Source: Oceanicaulis sp. HLUCCA04
GTDB taxonomy: Bacteria; Pseudomonadota; Alphaproteobacteria; Caulobacterales; Maricaulaceae
Assembly: GCA_001314625.1 (NCBI GenBank)
Contig: LJSH01000001.1
Coordinates: forward strand, 806,001-870,000
Direction: 5' to 3'
DNA length: 64,000 bases
Shown: one piece after another, positions 8,849 through 17,815 of the stretch
Numbering within the stretch: position 1 is the stretch's first letter
Layout of the letters: every line of letters starts with the position of its first letter
The notes under the pieces: model-generated
What the model saw: the letters and a program-made list of their open reading frames with translations, nothing else
Database searches by the model: none
What the model was told of the DNA's origin: nothing
Program-made: the position numbers and the translations under genes

Positions 8849-10480
8849 TCAGCCCTCGGCAGCCGTCTCCTCCAGATCGGAGAAGCACATCCAGCGCGTG
8901 CGGTGGATATGGGTGATATTGTCTTCCCACCCCGTGACACGGGGGTTCACCAGCGACTTGTTCACATAATAGACGATCGGAATGTAGGGCATGTCATCAA
9001 GCATGATCTGCTCGGCTTCCTGCAACATGCGGCCGCGTTCCTCAGCGTCAGCTGTGCGGTTGGCCTGCGCCACCAGCGTGTCGTACTGCTCGTTCGACCA
9101 GCGGCTATAGTTCATCGGCACAGAGTCTGTTTCCGCCAGGAACAGGAAATTGTAGGCGTCATTGTAGTCACCGATCCAGCCGCCATCGCCCAGCTCGTAA
9201 TCGGCTGAACGCAGATTGGAGTAGTGGATCTGGGTTTCGACAACCTGGATATCGACATCAACCCAGTCGGCGATCAGTTGCCAGTCCTGCTGGACCACCG
9301 GCGCGATGCGCGGATTGTCGCCCGTCGCACGGAACGTATAGGTGAATTCCAGTGGATTGTCCGGTCCATAGCCCGCTTCTTCGAGAAGCTCGCGCGCCAG
9401 CAGGCGGCGTTCCTCGATGGGTGCATCAAACCAGCCAATGCGGGCATTTCCCGGATAATTGTCGACGCCCGGCGGGATGAAGGAATGGGCCGGTATCTGC
9501 CCTGCCCGCAGGATGTTCTCGGCGATGAATTCGCGATCAATCGCCATGCCCAGCGCGTTGCGCACGCGTGCATCGGAGAACGCTTCCTGCGTGGTGTTGA
9601 ACGAGAAATAGACAATGCCGAGATAGGGATGAACGCGCACATAATCGGGCACTTGCTGCTGCAGGAAGGGCAGGCTCTGACCGGCGAAATCGGTGATCAG
9701 GTCCAGCTCGCCATTGCGCACCCGGCGTTCGGCCGCTGCATTGTCGACGGTGGGGTAGAAAAACACTTCGTCAATGCAGACATTCTCATTGTCCCAGAAC
9801 AATTCGTTGCGCGTCACGTGCACGAAGTTGCTCGCGCGCCAGTCCACCAGCCTGTAGGGGCCATTGGTCTGGATATTCTGCGGCTGGATCCACGCATCGC
9901 CAAAACGCTCGACAACATGGCTGGGCACCGGGAAGGTCGTGTAATGGGTCAGAAGGCCCGGCAAGTAAGGAGCCGGGAATTCCAGTTCGATGACGAGCGT
10001 ACGCTCATCCACCGCGCGCACACCCAGCTCCGTCGGGGCCACATCGCCGACATTGACAGCGCGGGCATTGCGAATGGGGTAGAGGATGGAGGCGTAGTTC
10101 GCCAGCGTCTCAGGCGTCAGAATCCGGCGCAGCGCATACTCAAAATCATAGGCCGTGACCGGCTCGCCATCGCTCCAGAGCGCTTCACGCAAGGTGAACG
10201 TCCAGCTAAGCCCGTCTTCGGACATTTCCCAGCTTTCGGCCATGCCCGGAATGGCTTCGCCGGCGGCGTTCTCGGTAAACAGGCCGATGAACATGTCACC
10301 GATAATATTGTTTTCCCAGGTACCCGACGCCTTATGAGGGTCGAGGGTCAACGGCTCGGCCATATTGCCCCGGTGAAGGACAATCGAATCGCTCTCTTCG
10401 CCGCTCCGCCCGCACGCATTCAGCGCCAGCGCTGCAATACCGGCCAGCGCCGCAGCGCCCGCCTGCCTCAGTATCCCCAT
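8849..10480 (-). CDS. Oligopeptide ABC transporter substrate-binding lipoprotein (OppA-like, SBP family 5)
   Basis: This 543-residue lipoprotein has a signal peptide with lipobox LNAC (Cys at about residue 23). The SBP_bac_5 fold is recognisable from segments near the N-terminus (TLDPHKASGTWENNI), the middle (VRNALGMAIDREFIAE) and the C-terminus (YSRWSNEQYDTLV). It should bind peptides in the periplasm for import. The matching permeases OppB and OppC lie 1 kb upstream on the same strand, separated from it by one opposite-strand gene. Confidence 0.9.
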   Translation of the reverse strand: MGILRQAGAAALAGIAALALNACGRSGEESDSIVLHRGNMAEPLTLDPHKASGTWENNIIGDMFIGLFTENAAGEAIPGMAESWEMSEDGLSWTFTLREALWSDGEPVTAYDFEYALRRILTPETLANYASILYPIRNARAVNVGDVAPTELGVRAVDERTLVIELEFPAPYLPGLLTHYTTFPVPSHVVERFGDAWIQPQNIQTNGPYRLVDWRASNFVHVTRNELFWDNENVCIDEVFFYPTVDNAAAERRVRNGELDLITDFAGQSLPFLQQQVPDYVRVHPYLGIVYFSFNTTQEAFSDARVRNALGMAIDREFIAENILRAGQIPAHSFIPPGVDNYPGNARIGWFDAPIEERRLLARELLEEAGYGPDNPLEFTYTFRATGDNPRIAPVVQQDWQLIADWVDVDIQVVETQIHYSNLRSADYELGDGGWIGDYNDAYNFLFLAETDSVPMNYSRWSNEQYDTLVAQANRTADAEERGRMLQEAEQIMLDDMPYIPIVYYVNKSLVNPRVTGWEDNITHIHRTRWMCFSDLEETAAEG

Positions 10481-10670
10481 GGGTTATCTCCTTGTTTGCT
10501 TATGGCGCGGCGCGCTTCCCCTCGCGGCCGGGCCGGTATTTCAGATCAAAGCTGGTCCAGACCATATCCAACGTTGGCAGGCGAGGCTATGGCAAGGCAC
10601 GTTTCCACGCCAGCGGCGCGTTGTCATGGTCTGGCGCACCCGTTTCTGGACCAAACCTGTGACCACTGCG

Positions 10671-10699
10671 TTGACACAGGCGTACACAACAGACTCAAT
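10671..10699 (+). promoter_or_regulatory. Candidate sigma-70-type promoter
   Basis: A perfect TTGACA (10671-10676) lies 17 bases before CTCAAT (10694-10699), which matches TATAAT only in its last three bases. It sits 35 bases upstream of the secreted-protein gene at 10734. The call is from spacing and the -35 match alone. Confidence 0.4.
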
Positions 10700-10733
10700 C
10701 TGACAAACAGCCATTGTCTGGAGGACACCCGTC

Positions 10734-11354
10734 ATGAACCGCCTCTGCGCCCGCCGCCTGCTCCCGTTTGCGCTGGCAGCCAGCACTCTCGCCCTCACAG
10801 CCGGTGTCTCCTCGGCCCAGCCGCTTCAGGGGTCACAACTGATGGATGACCTTCTTGCGTGCCGTGCGCTCGATAGCGATGCCGAGCGGTTTGCCTGTCT
10901 TGACCGCACATCGGCAGCCCTGGAAGCCGCGATTGATGCCGGGTCTGTCACCGTGGTCGAGCGCGAGCGCGCGCAACAGGCCGAACGCGACAGTTTTGGC
11001 TCCGCGGTTGTCGGCACGGGCCGTTTCTTCAGCTCGCTTTTCGACCGTGGAGGCGCATCTGAGGGCCCGCAGGTGGAGACCTATGACGACGGCGTGGAGG
11101 CCGTGCGTGCAGCCGATGGCGATATCGAGTCGCTGCGCAATGTGCCGGTACGCAGTATCCGCGCTGACCTTTACGACAAGCTGGTCATCACGTTGGAGAA
11201 CGGGCAGGTATGGCGCCAGACTGACCAGCGCAGGATCCGCGTTCCGCGCGATCTGGATGGTGTGACCGCCGATATTCGCCGGGGCGCTATCGGGTCGTTC
11301 TTCATGCAGCTCAGCACCAGCGATTTACAATTCAGGGCGAGCCGGGACGAGTGA
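10734..11354 (+). CDS. Secreted hypothetical protein
   Basis: This 206-residue protein has a clear signal peptide (residues 1-28, ending SSAQ). A cysteine pair in a short helical segment follows (LLACRALDSDAERFACLD, about 38-57). The C-terminal domain is beta-rich (about 140-206) and contains ITLENGQVWRQT. I do not recognise a named family with certainty. It is a monocistronic gene on the opposite strand between oppA and oppBC, and export to the periplasm is the only confident prediction. Confidence 0.75.
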   Translation: MNRLCARRLLPFALAASTLALTAGVSSAQPLQGSQLMDDLLACRALDSDAERFACLDRTSAALEAAIDAGSVTVVERERAQQAERDSFGSAVVGTGRFFSSLFDRGGASEGPQVETYDDGVEAVRAADGDIESLRNVPVRSIRADLYDKLVITLENGQVWRQTDQRRIRVPRDLDGVTADIRRGAIGSFFMQLSTSDLQFRASRDE

Positions 11355-11433
11355 GCGGCGCGCGGCGCGAACAGCACCCTACCTGTCTTTGGGGTCAATC
11401 GCGTCGCCCCGGTTATTACGAGCCGCGCGAGCG

Positions 11434-12339
11434 CTAGCGATCCTTCGGATCGATAGCGTCACGCAGGCCGTCGCCGATGAAGTTGAAGCAGAACAGGGTC
11501 AGCATCATCGTCAGCGCGGGCACGATCAGCGTCCATGGAGCCACTTCCATGTCGCGGGCGCCGTTGGAAATCAGATTGCCGAGCGAGGTCAGCGGCTCCT
11601 GCACCCCCAGGCCCAGGAAGCTGAGGAAGCTTTCTGCCAGGATCACCGCCGGAATGGTGAGCGTGACATAGACCACCACCGGGCCCAGCACGTTGGGAAC
11701 GATGTGGCGGCGGATGATGGACAGGCGGCCGACACCGGCTGCCTGGGCGGCCTCGACGAACTCCATGCCTTTGAGTGCAATGGTCTGGCCGCGCACAATG
11801 CGCGCCATGGTCAGCCATTCCACCGCGCCGATGGCGACGAAGATCAGGATGATATTGCGCCCGAACACCACCATCAAAATGATGACGAAAAAGATGAAGG
11901 GCAGAGAATACAGAACATCGACGATACGCATCATCAGCTGGTCCACACGCCCGCCGATGAAACCCGCCGTGGCGCCCCACATGACGCCGATCAGCAATGA
12001 TACCGCCGTCGCCACGACACCCACCATCAGCGACATGCGAAGCCCGACAAGCGTGCGTGCCAGCAGGTCACGCCCCTGAGCGTCGGTGCCAAACAGGTGC
12101 AAATTCTCCCAGCCGGGCGGGATCTGTACCCGGTCGCGGTAGATGAAGCTGGAATCATGGACCCACAAAAGCGGTCCGATGAAGGCTAGGAAGGTCAGCA
12201 CGCCCAGCAGCACAAGGCTGGCCACCGCCGCCTTGTTGCGCAGGAGGCGCGTGCGCGCATCATCCCAAAGGGACCGGCCGCGCACAGCCACGCGCTCCAT
12301 CATCTCGGTCTTCTCGGCGGGAGGAGCGGTGAACGCCAT
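11434..12339 (-). CDS. Oligopeptide ABC transporter permease OppC
   Basis: This 301-residue inner-membrane permease has an N-terminal OppC-type extension, a first helix (about 35-55), a periplasmic loop, and a binding-protein-dependent transport domain with EAAQAAGVGRLSIIRRHIVPN, the EAA motif that contacts the ATPase. Its ATG overlaps the oppB stop (TGATG), so the two are translationally coupled. No OppD/OppF ATPase gene lies in the window. Confidence 0.92.
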   Translation of the reverse strand: MAFTAPPAEKTEMMERVAVRGRSLWDDARTRLLRNKAAVASLVLLGVLTFLAFIGPLLWVHDSSFIYRDRVQIPPGWENLHLFGTDAQGRDLLARTLVGLRMSLMVGVVATAVSLLIGVMWGATAGFIGGRVDQLMMRIVDVLYSLPFIFFVIILMVVFGRNIILIFVAIGAVEWLTMARIVRGQTIALKGMEFVEAAQAAGVGRLSIIRRHIVPNVLGPVVVYVTLTIPAVILAESFLSFLGLGVQEPLTSLGNLISNGARDMEVAPWTLIVPALTMMLTLFCFNFIGDGLRDAIDPKDR

Positions 12340-13271
12340 CAGTCGTACTTCACTTTCGGGTTTAGCGCCGCATACAGGAGGTCCGCGATCAGATTGAGCA
12401 CGATTATAAGGCTGGCGTAGAGAATGACGACGCCCATCACCACGGTGTAATCGCGCTGCAGGGCGGCCTGCACGAACTGCCGGCCAATGCCGGGCAACTG
12501 GAAGACCTGTTCGATCACGATGGAGCCGGTCAACAGCGCAGCAGCAGCCGGACCCAGATAGCTGACCAGCGGAAGGACAGCGCTGCGCAGGGCGTGGCGT
12601 ACGATCACGCTGGCCGCCGGCAGGCCCTTGGCCCGCGCGGTGCGCACATAATTGGAACGCAGCACCTCGATCATCGAGGCGCGCATAAGCCGGGAGATGA
12701 TGGCAATTTGCGGCAGCGCCAGCGTGACAACCGGCAGGATCAGCCGGTCCCAGGTCATGCCATACCTCGGATCAAGCCCGCCAGTTGGCAGTAATCCCCA
12801 GTGCAGACCAACCAGAAGGGCCAGAATCGGCCCCATGACAAAGGGCGGGATGACGATGCCGACGGTGGATATGCCTACCACCGTGTAGTCAGCGGGACTG
12901 TTCTGCCTGAGCGCAGCAATCGACCCCATGATCGTTCCGACAAAGACCGCCAGTGTGATCGACAGCGCGCCGATGACAGCCGACACCGGAAAGCCCTCGG
13001 AAATGATGTCGGCCACAGACTTGTCGCGGAATTTCAGCGACGGCCCCAGATCGAACCGGGCGATGCCGGCCATGTAGTCGACATACTGCTTCCAGACAGG
13101 CTGATCCATGCCATAGGCCGCCATGACGTTCTGGCGGATTTCCTCCGGCATCGGGCGCTCAAGGTCGAACGGCCCGCCGGGCGCGGCGCGCATCATGAAG
13201 AAAGCAACCGTGATAATCACCAGGATCGTCGGGATTGCGACGAGCAGGCGCCGGGCGAGATAACTGAGCAT
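12339..13271 (-). CDS. Oligopeptide ABC transporter permease OppB
   Basis: The start at 13271 (MLSYLARR) is chosen because an AAGG lies just upstream and OppB proteins begin directly with a helix. The protein has 310 residues, an N-terminal helix followed by MRAAPGGPFD, five further helices, and the EAA-loop region RTARAKGLPAASVIVRHALR. It pairs with OppC as the membrane channel of the peptide importer. Confidence 0.92.
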   Translation of the reverse strand: MLSYLARRLLVAIPTILVIITVAFFMMRAAPGGPFDLERPMPEEIRQNVMAAYGMDQPVWKQYVDYMAGIARFDLGPSLKFRDKSVADIISEGFPVSAVIGALSITLAVFVGTIMGSIAALRQNSPADYTVVGISTVGIVIPPFVMGPILALLVGLHWGLLPTGGLDPRYGMTWDRLILPVVTLALPQIAIISRLMRASMIEVLRSNYVRTARAKGLPAASVIVRHALRSAVLPLVSYLGPAAAALLTGSIVIEQVFQLPGIGRQFVQAALQRDYTVVMGVVILYASLIIVLNLIADLLYAALNPKVKYD

Positions 13272-13363
13272 GAAGCCTTGCGCTGTGACTAACCAGAGCG
13301 GCGAAGTCTTGGCCGGATAGCGCGCGGCTTTCAAGCAAACCTCGCAGTCATTTCTGCGATAAA

Positions 13364-13576
13364 CTACGGAACTTGCTGGTCCAGCGCGATGCGGGCCGCG
13401 CCAGCGGACCCGTCTGAACTGGTAATCGGCGCACTGTTTGCATAGGTCACAAGCTTGATCGCCAGCGCCGCGAGAATTGCCATGAAAACAACACGAAGAC
13501 GTGCGGAAAATCCGGTTGCCAGTGTTTTGAAAAGCCGCTTCACCGTGTCCCAACCTGCGTCACTGCCGATGATCAT
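13364..13576 (-). CDS. Possible small membrane protein
   Basis: A 70-residue reading frame in the 420-base gap upstream of oppB has a basic amphipathic N-terminus (KRLFKTLATGFSARLR), one hydrophobic helix (VVFMAILAALAIKLVTY) and a short polar tail. The codons look plausible but the ribosome-binding site is weak, and I recognise no family. It may be spurious. Otherwise this gap holds only the oppB promoter region and the upstream region of the ATP-grasp-like gene. Confidence 0.35.
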   Translation of the reverse strand: MIIGSDAGWDTVKRLFKTLATGFSARLRVVFMAILAALAIKLVTYANSAPITSSDGSAGAARIALDQQVP

Positions 13577-13693
13577 GCCTGTCTGGCCGCAAGAAATGCG
13601 CCGCCCGGCGTACTGTGCAAAGCACACCAATGACATTGCCAAGGTTTGTCCAAACGCTACAGTGCGCGCGATTATGTCGGGGAGCCTAGCCTG

Positions 13694-14635
13694 ATGGCCT
13701 TTTCTGCCTGGTGGAATGATTTCCGTTACGCCAATGGCACGATGCACGTGAAAAAGACGGGTGCGGCCGTCCGCATCGAACCCGCCATCGTGCGCGATTT
13801 TCTGAACTGGTGCGTATTCCATGGCTGGGTGGAGTGCGCGCGCCGGACGGTAGCGTCCGATGGCCCGAAAATCTGGTTCACACCGGACATGCCCCGGCCA
13901 TGGTATCTGATCTGGCCGGTGATGGCGCTCAGCCGGGCGCGCTTCGCCCGGAACGCTGCGGACGCCGATATCGTATTTGTCTTTGACGATTCGACATGGC
14001 TTTCAGACCGCGCCCTGCCAGCGGGTGTGCCTGCCATGAACGCCGCCTGCACCGACATTTCCAAGACGCGCGTCGCGCAGGTCTTCGAACAGGTGACGGG
14101 CCGCGCGCTGGCCTGTGATCCGATGAATCCCGGCGGGCGCTATGTCGAGAAATCCGAGCAGAATGCCGCCCATGACGGGCGCGTGCTCAGCGAGCCGCAA
14201 GCCGCCCGCGACGGCTACACCTATCAGCGCCTTATCAACAATACCGACGATAACGGGAATGTGCTGGACCTGCGCTGCTCGACGATTGGCGGCGAGATCG
14301 TACAGGTCTACCTCAAGCGCCGCCCGGTCGAGCGCCGGTTCGCCAACTGCAACACCGAGGTCGCGCTGGCGGACCCGTCTGCCGTGTTCTCGGCTGTGGA
14401 GCGGGCCATGATCTCGCGCTTCTGTCAGGCCATGGGGCTGGACTGGGGCGGCATAGATGTGCTGCGCGACCGCGATACTGGCGAATTGTGGATCGTTGAC
14501 GTGAACAAGACGGATATGGGCCCGGTCGTGGCGCTGAACCTTACTGACAAGATCACAGCTGTGCGCAAGCTGGCCAGCCGCCTCGATGCCTATCTTGCCG
14601 CGCGGCTTCGCGAGCAACTCGCGATTGCGGCGTGA
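13694..14635 (+). CDS. ATP-grasp-like protein
   Basis: The ATG at 13694 is preferred (GGGAGCC upstream), giving 313 residues. The C-terminal half resembles an ATP-grasp fold: AMGLDWGGIDVLRD, then GELWIVDVNKTDMGP (about residue 265), where the acidic and Asn residues match the metal-binding strand of that superfamily. The middle contains two candidate nucleotide or substrate segments (VFVFDDSTW and INNTDDNGN). The substrate is unknown. Its stop overlaps the GTG start of a metallo-beta-lactamase gene, so the two probably act together or are co-regulated. Confidence 0.6.
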   Translation: MAFSAWWNDFRYANGTMHVKKTGAAVRIEPAIVRDFLNWCVFHGWVECARRTVASDGPKIWFTPDMPRPWYLIWPVMALSRARFARNAADADIVFVFDDSTWLSDRALPAGVPAMNAACTDISKTRVAQVFEQVTGRALACDPMNPGGRYVEKSEQNAAHDGRVLSEPQAARDGYTYQRLINNTDDNGNVLDLRCSTIGGEIVQVYLKRRPVERRFANCNTEVALADPSAVFSAVERAMISRFCQAMGLDWGGIDVLRDRDTGELWIVDVNKTDMGPVVALNLTDKITAVRKLASRLDAYLAARLREQLAIAA

Positions 14636-15561
14636 CGCGCCAGGTACCCACACCGCCTGCGCCTGTACCCTTCGTCCGGGAGATGAATTTCGAACCCGGA
14701 CGCGCCGATCAGGTGTCCCCGGCAATCCGCCGCGTGGTCGCCAGCAATTCGGGCGCCTTCACCTATACCGGGACCGGCACATACCTGATTGGCCGCGGCA
14801 AGGTGGCCGTCATCGACCCCGGCCCGGCAGACGATGCGCATTTCGACGCCTTGAACCGCGCGCTGGACGGCGAACAGGTCAGCCACGTCATCGTGACCCA
14901 TCACCATCTCGATCATTCGGCGCTTGCCCGCCGGTTCGCCGATCATCATGGCGCGAAGATCTATGGCCGGCCCGCCGACGGTGGCCGCCCGATGGACCCG
15001 GACGCGCCGCAAATGGAGGAAGGCGCTGATTTCGGCTTCAGGCCCGACCACAGTCTCAATGATGGCGATGCGATAGCAGGGCCCGGCTGGACGCTGGACG
15101 TGCTGCACACGCCCGGCCATACGGCCAATCATATCTGTCTGGCGCTGATGGAAGAGAACGCGCTTCTATGCGGTGATCACATCATGGGATGGGCGACCTC
15201 CGTCGTTCTGCCGCCAGACGGGGATATGGGCGATTATCTGGAACAGCTTGAGCGCGTGCGCCTGCGCGGCTTTGCCACGCTTTGGCCCGCTCATGGCCCG
15301 CCGGTCACCGATCCCGATCCGTTCATCAGGGCCTATATCGCCCACCGTCATTACCGCGAGGCGCAAATTCTTTACGCGCTCGAAGACGGCCCATCGACCA
15401 TTCAGGCCCTGTTGCCGGTCATGTATGCGGGGCTGGACGAGCGCCTTTACCCGGCGGCCGCCATGTCGGTCTGGTCACACATGGTCGACCTTCACCGGCG
15501 CGGACGCGTACTCACCGATGGCGAACCGGCGCTGGACAGCATCTACGCGCTCGCGCGCTAA
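14632..15561 (+). CDS. MBL-fold metallo-hydrolase (LACTB2/glyoxalase-II-like)
   Basis: This 309-residue protein starts at a GTG that overlaps the preceding stop. The metal motif HHHLDH (residues about 90-95), HTPGHTANH, GDH (about 181) and WPAHGPP complete a dinuclear zinc site. A C-terminal winged-helix-like tail (about 230-309) is typical of LACTB2-type hydrolases, some of which act on RNA or thioesters. The substrate is not predictable. It ends 4 bases into the convergent DUF1499 gene. Confidence 0.85.
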   Translation: MTRQVPTPPAPVPFVREMNFEPGRADQVSPAIRRVVASNSGAFTYTGTGTYLIGRGKVAVIDPGPADDAHFDALNRALDGEQVSHVIVTHHHLDHSALARRFADHHGAKIYGRPADGGRPMDPDAPQMEEGADFGFRPDHSLNDGDAIAGPGWTLDVLHTPGHTANHICLALMEENALLCGDHIMGWATSVVLPPDGDMGDYLEQLERVRLRGFATLWPAHGPPVTDPDPFIRAYIAHRHYREAQILYALEDGPSTIQALLPVMYAGLDERLYPAAAMSVWSHMVDLHRRGRVLTDGEPALDSIYALAR

Positions 15562-16373
15562 TTCTGCTCCGGAAACCGGCCACGAAGCCGGGCTGAGAAG
15601 GCGCGCAGGCGCGCAGCATTGGCACCCAGATCCGAGACGCCGACCCGCGACACCGAGCGGGCATCCACAACTGAACCTCCGCCCGTCAGCGGCGTTACCC
15701 GGACGACAATGTCGTCACGGAAACCGTACCAGAACGTCGTCGCTGTGGCCTCGAACATAAGCTCCTGCCCGGACTCGGTAGACACGGTCCATCCCAGCTC
15801 GCGTGCGACACCCAGGGCGGCGCCATAGGCGGCTTCCGGTGTAGCGTCGACTGTGACGGGCTGGATATCGGGATAGGCTTCGGCCTGCACCTCCGGCAGG
15901 GGGCGCCCCGACCGGGGATCGGTTTTCGACGCATAGTCGACCGAATTGGCATCCTCGCCGCGCCGGGTGATCAGCGACGCGGTAAATTGTGGCGGGTTGG
16001 ATGTGTCGGTGGTGATGTCGTGAATGGGGGGAATTTCGCCAGCGCGCGCACTAACCGATGCCGCATACCAGAGGCCGCCCGCACCGATCACGATCGCGCA
16101 GACCGCGGCGATCCATCCGCCAATACTGGCGCGCCGCTCCTTGACGAAAACCGCCGTGGCAATCAGCGCGATCAGCGCCAGCACGCCAAGACCCAGCGCG
16201 GCAAACAGCAGGTTCGGCCCTATCTCGCGCGTCATGGTGCCAAGGCCAAAGCGCCAGTCCCACAGGCCAAAGCGAGAGCCGAGCCCCGCCGCCGCAAACC
16301 AGAACGGGACCAGTACCGCTGTCAGTCCCGCCAGCCAGACCAGACCTGTCCGGATCGTCAGCACAATGTTCAT
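15558..16373 (-). CDS. DUF1499 membrane-anchored protein
   Basis: This 271-residue protein has three hydrophobic helices (about residues 10-35, 50-72 and 83-105) followed by a soluble DUF1499 domain (about 125-271). That domain includes YPDIQPVTVDATPEAAY, FWYGFRDDIVVRV and VDARSVSRVG. DUF1499 proteins are widespread and functionally undefined. Its stop overlaps that of the convergent MBL gene. Confidence 0.85.
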   Translation of the reverse strand: MNIVLTIRTGLVWLAGLTAVLVPFWFAAAGLGSRFGLWDWRFGLGTMTREIGPNLLFAALGLGVLALIALIATAVFVKERRASIGGWIAAVCAIVIGAGGLWYAASVSARAGEIPPIHDITTDTSNPPQFTASLITRRGEDANSVDYASKTDPRSGRPLPEVQAEAYPDIQPVTVDATPEAAYGAALGVARELGWTVSTESGQELMFEATATTFWYGFRDDIVVRVTPLTGGGSVVDARSVSRVGVSDLGANAARLRAFSARLRGRFPEQN

Positions 16374-16399
16374 GGAAACCCCCTGCCCCGTTTGAAGTC

Positions 16400-17068
16400 C
16401 TAAGGATAGAGCCTTGTCTGCGTGAAGGGCGAGTCCAAATCGCCCCGTTCGAAAACCAGCCGGTCATGCAGGCGGAATGGCCGGTCGCGCCAGAACTCGA
16501 TGCGCAGTGGCGCAATCCGGAAGCCCGACCAGAAGGGCGGACGCGGAATCTCGCCAATGCCAAACTTGGCCGCGAACTTCGCCACGTTCTTTTCCAGCGC
16601 ATGACGGCTTTCCAGCGGGCGCGACTGGCTAGAGGCCCAAGCCCCGATCCGGCTGTCGCGCGCGCGGCTGGCGAAATAGGCATCGGCCTCCGCCTCGCTG
16701 ACCGGCTCCACCTTGCCCCTCACCCGAACCTGACGGCGCAGGGATTTCCAGTGAAAGCACAGGGCAGCTTTTGGCTCGCCGGCCAGCTGCCCGCCCTTGG
16801 CGCTTTCCAGATTGGTGTAGAACACGAACCCCGACGGATCGGCATGTTTGAGGAGCACCATGCGGACATCGGGCAGCCCGTCAGAGTCCACCGTCGCGAG
16901 CGCCATCGCATTGGGATCATTGGGCTCTTTGTCTTTCGCCAGCGTGAGCCACTCAGCAAACAGCACAAAAGGGTCATTGCCTTCGGTCAGGGCCGCATCC
17001 CCTGCCTTGCCCTCGCGCTGGTAGTCGGACTGGCTGGGGCTGGGCGGGATCAGGTCACGGGACGCCAT
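16400..17068 (-). CDS. pdxH: Pyridoxamine 5'-phosphate oxidase
   Basis: This is an FMN enzyme that makes pyridoxal 5'-phosphate in vitamin B6 biosynthesis and salvage. Family signatures are [41 protein letters not shown] and FWSGFR, and the protein ends with RLYP as usual. The ATG at 17068 has AGGAG at good spacing and gives 222 residues; a GTG three codons earlier is too close to that site. Confidence 0.95.
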   Translation of the reverse strand: MASRDLIPPSPSQSDYQREGKAGDAALTEGNDPFVLFAEWLTLAKDKEPNDPNAMALATVDSDGLPDVRMVLLKHADPSGFVFYTNLESAKGGQLAGEPKAALCFHWKSLRRQVRVRGKVEPVSEAEADAYFASRARDSRIGAWASSQSRPLESRHALEKNVAKFAAKFGIGEIPRPPFWSGFRIAPLRIEFWRDRPFRLHDRLVFERGDLDSPFTQTRLYP

Positions 17069-17168
17069 GGGGCACACTCCTGGAGGAAAGGCACTCTAGC
17101 ACGCACAGATGGCGCACAGGGCGATATCGTCAACCTTTCGCCAACCCCAAAGCAGCTAGTTTGCGCCT

Positions 17169-17738
17169 ATGAACAATGCGAACGATGCCATTTTTGCCGC
17201 CTATCGCGTGTTGGGGCTGGAGCCCGACAGCGATTATGCGGCTGTCAAATCTGCCTTCCGGCAGAAAGTGAAATCTGTACATCCTGACCATGTGGAGCCA
17301 ACCCCTGCGACGCTGGCACGCTTGCAGGTACTGCTCAAGGCGCACGAAATTCTCAAAGTGTGTGCACCGCGCCAGATTGATCTGGTGCTGACCCCTGATG
17401 AAGCGCGCGCGGGAGGTTTGCGCACGGTCGATCTGGAGGGCCGCAGCGCCATGATGCGCGTTCCGCCGGTCACGAAGACAGGCGCCCTTGTCGCTCCGAT
17501 CGGTGAACCGGCCTGGCGGGTGCGCATTCTGGTTCGCGATCCCATGGCCGACTGCACCGCAGACGAAGGTCCCGCCGAGCGGGCCGCGCGCGAGGCCAAG
17601 GCAAGCCAGCTTGCCGAAGCCAGCGCCCGCGCCGAGGCCAATGCCAGTGCCAGCCTGCTGACCGAATTCTACGAGCGCTTTGTCAAAGCCACACCGGCCG
17701 CGCGCTTCGCCCGCTGGGTGCGCCGCAGCGCAGCGTGA
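17169..17738 (+). CDS. J-domain protein
   Basis: This 189-residue protein has an N-terminal J domain (about residues 8-70) with helix II RQKVKSV and the HPD motif at about 38-40. J domains stimulate DnaK ATPase. There is no G/F region, zinc finger or substrate-binding domain of DnaJ. The remaining 120 residues include an Ala/Glu-rich helix (about 135-165). It is a small co-chaperone-like protein of unknown client. Confidence 0.82.
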   Translation: MNNANDAIFAAYRVLGLEPDSDYAAVKSAFRQKVKSVHPDHVEPTPATLARLQVLLKAHEILKVCAPRQIDLVLTPDEARAGGLRTVDLEGRSAMMRVPPVTKTGALVAPIGEPAWRVRILVRDPMADCTADEGPAERAAREAKASQLAEASARAEANASASLLTEFYERFVKATPAARFARWVRRSAA

Positions 17739-17815
17739 GACCAAGGGCGGGATGACGCCAGCGCTAACGCGCTCTAGGATACCTGCAAATCCTTGATCCG
17801 GCGGCGGCTTACCCC

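Noticed and set aside
10557-10634. Inverted repeat CCAGACCAT / ATGGTCTGG in the oppA upstream region
   Set aside because: The arms are 60 bases apart and only 9 bp; could be chance or part of an operator, too weak to list.
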